Assembly (NCBI RefSeq): GCF_009689585.1
Contig: NZ_AP018694.1
Span: forward strand, 5,447,501 to 5,511,500
From: Aquipluma nitroreducens
GTDB lineage: Bacteria; Bacteroidota; Bacteroidia; Bacteroidales; Prolixibacteraceae
Length of the DNA: 64,000 bases
Direction of reading: 5' to 3'
Part shown: in pieces, positions 9,453 through 15,510 of the stretch
Position numbering within the stretch: the stretch's first letter is position 1
How the letters are laid out: every line of letters begins with the position of its first letter
The notes under the pieces: generated by a model
Told to the model about the DNA's origin: nothing
Database searches by the model: none
Seen by the model: the letters and a program-made list of their open reading frames with translations, nothing else
Made by a program: the position numbers and the translations under genes

Positions 9453-10259
9453 CTACTTATTTGCAAGCTTTTCCTTTCGTATTTTCTCTTCTGCCAATTT
9501 TTTTGCTTGTATTTCTTTTTCAAGCTCTTCTTGTGTTATTAAACTTGATTTCCAATATTCTGCTGTCGATTCATTAACTCCCTGACAACGAACATATAGA
9601 TTTAGTGCTAAATCTGTCGGTGTAATGTTTGCAATTAGATCATTTCCTTCGGCAGAGAAACCTCCAACAATTAATTCTAAAGAACGAAGGTGGTCTAGTT
9701 GTCTATCAATGCTGTGTAAATCCGATTTGCCTGTCAATCTAAATAATTCATTCCCTGTGGACTGTAGATCATCAGCAGTCACTAACCCATTTGGGTAAAC
9801 AATTTTCCGAGCATTCTCACAAGTAAAATTTAAAATTTTCGCCTCTACTGATGTTAGTTGTTTAAGTAAATCTATGAAAATCAAATTCTCATCATCTTGT
9901 CCTGAGGGCGTGCAAGATGAAGCAAAAAGTCCAGCCCATAATTCTTGAATTTCATCATTGTCGTTAAGTGAACCATTCTCGATAATGGCCAGCGCGATCC
10001 TAGGGTGTGCCTGCATCTGGAGATTGTCATTTTCAAAATTTATTTTTCCTTTAGCTTTTTCAAGAATTCGTAGGATATTATTCAATCGCCAATATCGAAT
10101 TTTATCGCGCAACATTAGTCCAACTTCATCTAAAGCAGGAGCACAAACGCTTTTAAGAAAAGCTTCAATCCCCTGAAATGTTTTTTTTACAGACGTGTCA
10201 ATTGCTTTACTTACTGGTTTTATACCTAAAATGTCTAAGCTTTTATTTTCACTTTCCAT
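9453..10259 (-). CDS. Cassette 2: Abi-alpha (DUF4393) family protein, phage-defence candidate
   Basis: A 268-residue protein matching the Abi-alpha/DUF4393 family. The family signature is visible as GIEAFLKSVCAPALDEVGLMLRD, then RYWRLNNILRILEKAK, HPRIALAIIENGSLNDNDEIQELWAGLFAS (the most conserved block) and FIDLLKQLTSVEAKIL. A charged, coiled-coil-prone tail (EELEKEIQAKKLAEEKIRKEK) ends the protein. Members are named after abortive infection alpha and are held to act in phage defence; the mechanism is not known to me. It occupies a complete cassette between sites 2 and 3. The start is 27 bases from the cassette boundary, so promoter space is minimal. Confidence 0.85.
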   Translation of the reverse strand: MESENKSLDILGIKPVSKAIDTSVKKTFQGIEAFLKSVCAPALDEVGLMLRDKIRYWRLNNILRILEKAKGKINFENDNLQMQAHPRIALAIIENGSLNDNDEIQELWAGLFASSCTPSGQDDENLIFIDLLKQLTSVEAKILNFTCENARKIVYPNGLVTADDLQSTGNELFRLTGKSDLHSIDRQLDHLRSLELIVGGFSAEGNDLIANITPTDLALNLYVRCQGVNESTAEYWKSSLITQEELEKEIQAKKLAEEKIRKEKLANK

Positions 10260-10286
10260 ATATGTATGATATTTTATATTGCTGGT

Positions 10287-10408
10287 AACGTAGGAAGCTA
10301 CACGCAGGGGCGGATTGCGGGCGATTTCCTGTCAAGCCGAAAAGCTGCTTGAGCGGAAAGATGCCCACCGAAAACCACTGCTGCCGCACTTGACGGGTAG
10401 CTGAAGTT
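10287..10408 (-). repeat. attC-like site 3 (variant A)
   Basis: Boxes AAC 10287-10289 and GTT 10406-10408, with consensus inner arms. Its right flank GTTAGCAACA is complementary to TGTTGCTAAC at 11061-11070, defining cassette 3. Confidence 0.9.
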
Positions 10409-10446
10409 AGCAACAGCCGTTCTTTTGTCCCATATAACTGTCTCTT

Positions 10447-11034
10447 TTACAGGTAAATTATATTTGTCCCGAGTCCCCATTTTTTTGCTCTATTTTCTTT
10501 TATATATTTTAATATTTCTTCCTTATTTGTCAAGTCTGCCATTACATTGCCACACCAAAAGTCAGTTATTTTTTCACTTGAAAATTTAAATATTAAAATG
10601 TGTTCTGATTCTCCAATACCACCTGTGAGGTAAGTCAAAAGAGCAATATTGTCAGCTAACCCAAAATAAATTAATTGTCTTGATGGAAGTCCATCTGAAA
10701 CGTCGCATCCAACTTGCCAATCTTCATTTGGATTTGCGATTGAAAAGCTGTCCTTAGTTACAATTTTTAGAAAGTCAACTAGAAAAGCTGGAATGTCACT
10801 GACCTGTCTATATGTTTTTAAATCTGTCTTTTCAATGACTGCAAGTAACGGATCCAAATTCTGATGTGTCAGAATTACAAAAGTGTCGATTTTAACCGAA
10901 CCATCTTTTATAGTCAAACCTTTTATTGTGTCGTTGTTGGAGAGTACAGTTTTTTTGTCCTGTGTTGTCGAAACATTACAAGCACAAAAAATCCATAAAA
11001 GTCCAAATGTCAATATATTTAGTTTCGTCTTCAT
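10447..11034 (-). CDS. Cassette 3: hypothetical lipoprotein
   Basis: 195 residues with a lipoprotein signal (MKTKLNILTFGLLWIFCAC, lipobox FCAC, lipidated Cys 19). The mature part contains no repeat or motif I can assign. It has several short beta-prone segments (DTFVILTHQNLDPLLAVIEK) and a charged C-terminus (KYIKENRAKKWGLG). The gene fills cassette 3, with the start 33 bases inside the boundary. Together with cassettes 1 and 5 this makes three lipoprotein cassettes at the distal end of the array. No function is inferred beyond envelope location. Confidence 0.7.
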   Translation of the reverse strand: MKTKLNILTFGLLWIFCACNVSTTQDKKTVLSNNDTIKGLTIKDGSVKIDTFVILTHQNLDPLLAVIEKTDLKTYRQVSDIPAFLVDFLKIVTKDSFSIANPNEDWQVGCDVSDGLPSRQLIYFGLADNIALLTYLTGGIGESEHILIFKFSSEKITDFWCGNVMADLTNKEEILKYIKENRAKKWGLGTNIIYL

Positions 11035-11067
11035 ATTCTGTTGTGTCGTCCTGTTACGGTTGTTGCT

Positions 11068-11190
11068 AACGTAGGAAGCTACACGCAGTTTGGGATTACG
11101 AGCGAAAGCCAGTCAAGCCCAGACAGAGTAAATTTGAATAGAAAGCCTTGAATGATAGTCATACGCCCAAATTGACGGGTAGCTGATGTT
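11068..11190 (-). repeat. attC-like site 4 (variant B)
   Basis: Boxes AAC 11068-11070 and GTT 11188-11190. The middle is the GTTTGGGATTACGA variant. It is identical by eye to site 18 and similar to site 12. Right flank GTTATGCGT pairs with ACGCATAAC at 12315-12323 (cassette 4). Confidence 0.9.
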
Positions 11191-11248
11191 ATGCGTTCGG
11201 CTTTTATTAGGTCAATTATCAACATTGTAATTTTCATTTAAAGGTAAA

Positions 11249-11482
11249 ATGGCTACAATAAAGTTAAGCATTCCTTTTTCCGAACTAGATGGGTTATCAC
11301 TAAAAGAGCAATACGATAAATTTGCCGAACTGCTATATGCAATGGTTGTGGATGACACAGAAGAGGGTTGGGAGGAAAGCTATAATTACATCACTGTTCA
11401 CAGTGGTTATTCCGCAAAGCGTCCAGATAATTTTGAAGAACATGGTTTTCAAGGACTTCAAAAGAAACAGGAAAGTCAATAA
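11249..11482 (+). CDS. Cassette 4: small acidic protein encoded against the array direction
   Basis: 77 residues, MATIKLSIPFSELDGLSLKE at the start, acidic in the middle (VVDDTEEGWEESYNY). No family recognised. It lies at the attC end of the cassette on the plus strand, opposite to the array. Its last 92 bases overlap the 3' end of the minus-strand gene 11391-11825. An identical copy is at 32478-32711. The same layout, a short plus-strand gene overlapping the tail of a minus-strand gene, recurs in cassettes 12 and 19 with unrelated sequences, so a paired system is likely but unproven. Confidence 0.6.
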   Translation: MATIKLSIPFSELDGLSLKEQYDKFAELLYAMVVDDTEEGWEESYNYITVHSGYSAKRPDNFEEHGFQGLQKKQESQ

Positions 11483-11825
11483 GGTTAAAGTATTCAGTTA
11501 ATCTTTGTTGTTCTAATGCCGATTTAATTAGGCAGTCGTATGAGTCTTTTATTGCTCCTATTAAATACTCATCTTCTATTTCCGCAATTGGCTTGTTTGC
11601 TTTAATTATATAATGCAATCTTATTTTGAACATAGGTAATTTCATGTATGTTAAAGCAAAAGACCAATGAAACTTAATATTTGTGATATTGCTTGACAAA
11701 TGGCTTATATTTTGGTCGTCTATTATCATGTTAAAATTGGGAGGAGTATCACCTATTATCGTACCTAGTGAGTTGGTATTGTCGAATACTCCATGTCCAT
11801 TGGCTATTAGTTCTAAACGTGTCAT
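11391..11825 (-). CDS. Cassette 4: 144-aa protein of unknown function
   Basis: 144 residues with alternating hydrophobic strands followed by a helical tail (FHWSFALTYMKLPMFKIRLHY, then AIKDSYDCLIKSALEQQRL). The strand-helix outline is loosely reminiscent of SecB-like chaperones, but I see no diagnostic motif and do not assign it. The stop lies inside the opposing gene 11249-11482, giving a 92-bp tail-to-tail overlap. An identical copy is at 32620-33054. Genes in the same position in cassettes 12 (26152-26691) and 19 (33864-34313) are of similar size but not recognisably alike. Confidence 0.6.
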   Translation of the reverse strand: MTRLELIANGHGVFDNTNSLGTIIGDTPPNFNMIIDDQNISHLSSNITNIKFHWSFALTYMKLPMFKIRLHYIIKANKPIAEIEDEYLIGAIKDSYDCLIKSALEQQRLTEYFNLIDFPVSFEVLENHVLQNYLDALRNNHCEQ

Positions 11826-11893
11826 AGTTTTATAGGATTAATTATGAATTTTATCTTAAAGGCAGAATATATTAAAAATTAAAAACGAACAAT

Positions 11894-12067
11894 ATGTCTG
11901 AAGATTTATTACAAGACCACGCTTATAGAAATGCAAGCGAAGAAGAAAAAGAAATTGGGTTAAAAGTTGAAAAGTTATTAATTGGCTTATCAGTAAGTTC
12001 AGCCCAAGATCTTTTAAAATGTGTTAGCTATGCAATAGCCGATAAAAGCAAAGTATTAGCGATTTAG
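11894..12067 (+). CDS. Cassette 4: 57-aa protein
   Basis: A short plus-strand frame of 57 codons, starting MSEDLLQDHAYRNASEEEKE and ending ADKSKVLAI. It is mostly helical and acidic at the N-terminus, with a hydrophobic helix (LLIGLSVSSAQDLLKCVSYAI). Its 3' end overlaps the 3' end of the minus gene 12056-12265 by 12 bases. It is conserved intact in the duplicate cassette at 33123-33296. No family recognised. Confidence 0.5.
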   Translation: MSEDLLQDHAYRNASEEEKEIGLKVEKLLIGLSVSSAQDLLKCVSYAIADKSKVLAI

Positions 12068-12265
12068 CTTTCTCACGTTTCGGTTTAGTTCTTCTATGGC
12101 GATCTGAACGTTTCCAATAGATGATTCTACTGAACTGATTTCGCCAGAAATATCACTTAAATCGTGTCCGTGACTACCATCGTAACGTGCTCCCTTTAAA
12201 CTCTCTACACTATCTCTGATTTCGTTGATAGCGTTTAGTAAAATATCAAATTGATCTTCTGTCAT
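12056..12265 (-). CDS. Cassette 4: 69-aa coiled-coil protein
   Basis: 69 residues, MTEDQFDILLNAINEIRDSV at the start. The whole protein has heptad-like hydrophobic spacing (ISGEISSVESSIGNVQIAIEELNRNV), suggesting a coiled coil. It is the first minus-strand gene of cassette 4, with its start 55 bases from the boundary box. An identical copy is at 33285-33494. It overlaps tail to tail with the plus-strand 57-codon frame. Function unknown. Confidence 0.55.
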   Translation of the reverse strand: MTEDQFDILLNAINEIRDSVESLKGARYDGSHGHDLSDISGEISSVESSIGNVQIAIEELNRNVRKLNR

Positions 12266-12320
12266 TGGTTTGATTTTTATGTAATGATTAATGTATCAAC
12301 TGCGCCATAAGCTGACGCAT

Positions 12321-12441
12321 AACGTAGGAAGCTACACGCAGGGGCGGATTGCGGGCGATTTCCTGTCAAGCCGAAAAGCAGCACGAGCGGAAAGATGCCC
12401 ACCGAAAACCACTGCTGCCGGACTTGCGGGTAGCTGAAGTT
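12321..12441 (-). repeat. attC-like site 5 (variant A)
   Basis: Boxes AAC 12321-12323 and GTT 12439-12441; 121 bp. Right flank GTTATAGGCC pairs with GGCCTATAAC at 13333-13342 (cassette 5). Confidence 0.9.
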
Positions 12442-12778
12442 ATAGGCCGTATTTTGGTCACTTGAAATAACAATTATTTTTTGTTAATAAACGGGTTTCT
12501 CAAAAAAAAATCGCTGTCTCTCAGCGAATTCTGTGTCAAACTGGAAATTAACTTTTTGGATGAATTTGTTTCTCAATAAAAGCGGAAACCTGTCGAACCC
12601 AGCCAACAAAAAAAACAAATTTTTAAAACCTGTCAAACGGCTCCGATCTGTCAAAACGAGAAACTTTCTCAAGCTGCCGGCACAGTCAATGTAAGATATT
12701 GTCTCCGAAATTCTCAGTTGGCGTACGCAGCGATCTCTATTTGAGACAAATACAATGTTAGTTTTATGTGTTAAATTC
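12442..12778 (-). other. Cassette 5: non-coding left part with TNTCAA motif clusters
   Basis: 337 bases with no credible gene. The end (GGCCGTATTTTGGTCACTTG) resembles the ends of ORF-less cassettes 6, 9, 13 and 20 and is imperfectly complementary to the right end of cassette 5 (CAAGTGGCGACCAATATGGCC region, 13317-13337). The interior repeats short words such as CTGTCAAAC and TTTCTCAA at irregular spacing. The open frame at 12484-12672 inside it is not believable. Confidence 0.5.
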
Positions 12779-13150
12779 TCACTTTGCTTTAAAAAACGTT
12801 CCTGAATTATCTGTAAATCCTGTGGTTATATACATATTTCCTAGAACGACACTGGTTCCGTCAAGTGTCAAAATCGGATGTTGGGTTTCATATGATGAAT
12901 CAGGAAGTCGAATGAAAAGAGTTTTTCCTTCAATCCTGTACAAATATCTTTCATACACATAAAAATCTCCTTTCCGTATCAAATCAGAGTCATTTACAAA
13001 TTCTAAAGTATCTCTCTTGTCATAGCTAATCCATAGCCCTATTCGATTTTCTGTTTTATAAAAATCAATATTTTCATCATCAGTTTTTTTGCATGAACTC
13101 ATGGACAATATTAAGCTTGAGAAAATCAGAATTGTCATTATAGTTTTCAT
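12779..13150 (-). CDS. Cassette 5: small lipoprotein
   Basis: 123 residues from ATG 13150: MKTIMTILIFSSLILSMSSC, a lipoprotein signal with lipidated Cys 20, then KKTDDENIDFYKTENRIG. The frame stays open upstream to 13270, but that part encodes the low-complexity cassette end, so the inner start is chosen because it gives a proper signal peptide. The mature domain of about 100 residues is beta-rich (YRIEGKTLFIRLPDSSYE) and may be a small lipocalin-like or META-like barrel; that is a guess. The gene sits between terminal regions shared with ORF-less cassettes. Confidence 0.65.
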   Translation of the reverse strand: MKTIMTILIFSSLILSMSSCKKTDDENIDFYKTENRIGLWISYDKRDTLEFVNDSDLIRKGDFYVYERYLYRIEGKTLFIRLPDSSYETQHPILTLDGTSVVLGNMYITTGFTDNSGTFFKAK

Positions 13151-13339
13151 ATCAAAAGAGTTAAAGTTATGTACAGAAGATGTGATAATTGTAAAATTAG
13201 TTGCGTCTCCAATTTTTAAAAACTTGTCAAACAGCTTCGCTCTGTCAAACCTCAAAAATGTCTTAGGCAACCGAAACCGTCAAAATAACACTTTGTCAAA
13301 GAACCAATGCCGTTTCAAGTGGCGACCAATATGGCCTAT

Positions 13340-13461
13340 AACGTAGGAAGCTACACGCAGGACGGGAGTTAACCGATGAATTTCCTACGAAGAACTGCCT
13401 TTTAAAATCCCAATTCCCAGTCAACGAAGCAGCGAGACCCGGCTTGCGGGTAGCTGATGTT
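13340..13461 (-). repeat. attC-like site 6 (variant D)
   Basis: Boxes AAC 13340-13342 and GTT 13459-13461. The middle GACGGGAGTTAACCGATG type is identical by eye to sites 9 and 20. Cassette 6 ends: GTTATTGGCC on the left and GGCCTATAAC on the right (one mismatch). Confidence 0.9.
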
Positions 13462-13958
13462 ATTGGCCGTATTTGGGTCACTGAAATTACGACTATTATT
13501 TTTGTTTATTATAATATTCTCAAAAGATTCATTGAGATTCAACGAATTTTTGAAGTGTCTCAAAACTCTGTCAACAAAATTTCAACGGTTTCCCAAAATA
13601 AAGTCCGAAACTTCGGTTCGCGAATTCAATTCCTGTTTTGTCTGTCTCTCAATGAAAACGAGAAGAAGTCCAACCGAAAAACCTAAAAAATCGTTTAAAA
13701 AATTCTCAAAGAATTACGCTTTCTCAAAGCATGACTTTCTCAAAATGCAGGAATTTCTCAACTCCCGAAAACTTAAAAACCATTTTTAAAAATCTCTCAA
13801 AAGTTTCCGCTCGCTCAACCCAAAAATCTCTCAACGAGCAATAATTTCTCAACTAAAATTCTGTCAAATTCCGAAAATTTCTCAGGCTCCAGGATTCACC
13901 ATTTATGAAGAAAATTCAAAACCGAGTACATTTCATGTGGCGAAAAAATATGGCCTAT
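13462..13958 (-). other. Cassette 6: ORF-less cassette, first of three identical copies
   Basis: 497 bases with no credible gene on the cassette strand. Copies at 23021-23517 and 35745-36241 look identical. The ends form an imperfect inverted repeat that extends well beyond the boundary box (GGCCGTATTTGGGTCACTGAAA at the left, shown here as positions 13467-13488, against 13933-13956 at the right). The interior holds about fourteen TCTCAA or TGTCAA words. Plus-strand frames of 80 and 110 codons start inside site 6 and run against the array; they have no start context or family and I do not call them genes. A structured RNA or a decayed gene are both possible. Confidence 0.6.
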
Positions 13959-14080
13959 AACGTAGGAAGCTACACGCAGGTGCGGACTGCGGGCGATTTC
14001 CTGTCAAGCCGAAAAGCAGCCCGGGCGGAAAGATGCCCACCGAAAACCACTGCTGCCGCACTTGACGGGTAGCTGATGTT
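13959..14080 (-). repeat. attC-like site 7 (variant A)
   Basis: Boxes AAC 13959-13961 and GTT 14078-14080. Right flank GTTAGGTGC pairs with GCACCTAAC at 21588-21596, so the cassette it closes is 7.5 kb long. Confidence 0.9.
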
Positions 14081-14267
14081 AGGTGCTGGCCGCTATTCTT
14101 CCTTAGTTTACATATCAAATATAGAACATTTTGTCAAGTTAAAACCTTGTCTTTCAATTTTATTTTAAAGTCAAGGCACAACTGCTGTTTGGGGTTTTAA
14201 TTTTTTGAGGGTGGGGGTTTTAAAACCTTTCAAACTGCTAAAATGTATCCTTGCGGGAGGGAAAAAA

Positions 14268-14310
14268 GGCAAGCTCTTTTGCAATTTTTTCTATTGCAAA
14301 TGTGCTTGCC
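14268..14310. repeat. Second-type two-stem hairpin, left copy, inside cassette 7
   Basis: GGCAAGC (14268-14274) pairs with GCTTGCC (14304-14310). TTGCAA (14279-14284) pairs with TTGCAA (14294-14299). The segments between the stems, TCTT and ATGT, are unpaired. TTTGTGCGG follows. The right copy at 21348-21411 has a different outer stem but the same unpaired segments and inner stem. The two lie in the same orientation and flank the unknown gene and R-M genes of cassette 7. Confidence 0.55.
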
Positions 14311-14408
14311 TTTGTGCGGTTGCTTGCTACAATCTTCGCGAACCTTGTTATCTATTGTCCGGCGGTTGTCGCAAATGTGTCAAGCCAAGAAATATATTTA
14401 TCAGAGCT

Positions 14409-14591
14409 TCATGCAACTTCACCAAAGCAAGTTACAACTTTACCGGTGTCAGTTACAACTTTACCAACGGTCGTTGCAACTTTACCAGAGCAAGAAACAA
14501 CTTTTACATCGGTCGTTACAACTTTTACAATGCAAGAAACAACTTTATCGATGAGCGTTACAAACCCACCAAAGGTCATTACATAAACCAC
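14409..14591 (-). repeat. 21-bp tandem repeat (about 8 units) with open frame of heptads
   Basis: About eight degenerate 21-base units; on the minus strand a unit reads roughly GTAACNNNCNNNGGTAAAGTT. Because 21 is a multiple of three, each frame keeps a 7-residue repeat. On the minus strand ATG 14591 opens a 60-codon frame with units such as GKVVTDT and GKVVTCF, ending at 14409. It starts 19 bases after the stop of the gene 14610-15353, so it could be a small second gene. It could equally be a non-coding repeat, as other frames are open too. Confidence 0.5.
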
Positions 14592-14609
14592 GGAGGTTAT
14601 TATACCTTT

Positions 14610-15353
14610 TTACTTTCTATTCGTAAATGTCAGGCCGCTAATTGTTTTGTATTGGGGACTTGTCGCACCGAAAACAGACTTAACATACGTTTTAACGTCT
14701 ACAGAAGTGTCAACAAGGCCTGTGCCTGCTTTATAAAGTACGTCATTTCTGGCAATGCGGGCATTTACCAAAGGCGCTTCGGCTGTGATAACGGCAGTGT
14801 TCTTTGCTTTTAAATCGGTTAAAAGGGTTGTCAGAGCGGTAACCTTTAAATCTGCCTCATTTGGGGCATAAGCTGTAACTGATGTAAGCAGTTTAACCAG
14901 TTTGTCTAAGTTGTCAATACGGTTATCGAAGCTCATCTGAGAGGATGATATCTCAGTTACTTCATTTCCGGCTTCGGCTGCAACTTTCTTTTCTTCTTCT
15001 GTCATTTTTGGGGTGGCTCTGCGACCTTGCAACTTGCGAACCAGAGTCAATGCGCTTTCGTCAACCTGTGTAGTGGTGTCAGATGCTTTCAACGCGTTGT
15101 TTACCCGTGTTATTGACTTGCTTAATGGAGCAAATGCGACATCTCTTGCACTTACCGCGTTCTTGTAGGCAGGTTCGGCAGAATTAACCGCAGCAATCGC
15201 TGTTTTGGCCGCAGTTAATTGGGTGTTTAATGCGGGAAGTTTCAGACTTGCTTTTGAAGGATTGTAAGGAGTTCCTAAAGCGGTGATGTTAGCAATTAGT
15301 TTTTCATAGTTGGCCACATTCTTTGCATGGCCTGTTTCGGAAGTGGAAGGCAT
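14610..15353 (-). CDS. Cassette 7: conserved Bacteroidota protein of unknown function
   Basis: 247 residues, mostly helical and Ala/Leu/Lys-rich. It starts MPSTSETGHAKNVANYEKLI and contains PYNPSKASLKLPALNTQL, an LVRKLQGRRATPKMTEEE segment, SSQMSFDNRIDNLDKL and a C-terminal SVFGATSPQYKTISGL. I recognise this as a family widespread in Bacteroidota, always unannotated; I know of no function. The Leu/Ala spacing suggests two similar helical halves (PNEADLKVTALTTLL echoes PSKASLKLPALNTQL). It is the last large gene of cassette 7 and is followed by the 21-bp repeat and the left hairpin. It has its own 150-base upstream gap after hsdR, so separate transcription is likely. Confidence 0.7.
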   Translation of the reverse strand: MPSTSETGHAKNVANYEKLIANITALGTPYNPSKASLKLPALNTQLTAAKTAIAAVNSAEPAYKNAVSARDVAFAPLSKSITRVNNALKASDTTTQVDESALTLVRKLQGRRATPKMTEEEKKVAAEAGNEVTEISSSQMSFDNRIDNLDKLVKLLTSVTAYAPNEADLKVTALTTLLTDLKAKNTAVITAEAPLVNARIARNDVLYKAGTGLVDTSVDVKTYVKSVFGATSPQYKTISGLTFTNRK

Positions 15354-15510
15354 GTGATTAAATTTAAAGGTTAATAATGAATAGAATAACTAACCTAAAT
15401 TTACAAAACTGTAGTGAAAAGTTAAATACAGTAATGAATTAAATATTAACAGGATATTAACTAAATGCAAATGCGGTTATTTATGAATTTAAATAATTGT
15501 GAGAACATGG

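Noticed and set aside
9251-9523. Open frame running through site 2 (contains GLTGNRPQSAPAC)
   Set aside because: It is a translation of the repeat itself. The same peptide appears in frames across sites 3, 6, 7 and 14; these are artefacts.
10298-10480. Minus-strand frame of 60 codons over site 3
   Set aside because: Lies mostly inside the attC-like site and the tail of the lipoprotein gene; no start context.
13457-13789. 110-codon plus-strand frame repeated at 23016-23348 and 35740-36072
   Set aside because: It starts inside the site, runs against the array and is composed of low-complexity TCTCAA words; the three copies are identical, so conservation carries no coding signal.
14205-14813. 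202-codon plus-strand frame over the 21-bp repeats
   Set aside because: It overlaps the 3' part of the better supported 247-aa gene and owes its length to the 21-bp repeat keeping all frames open.
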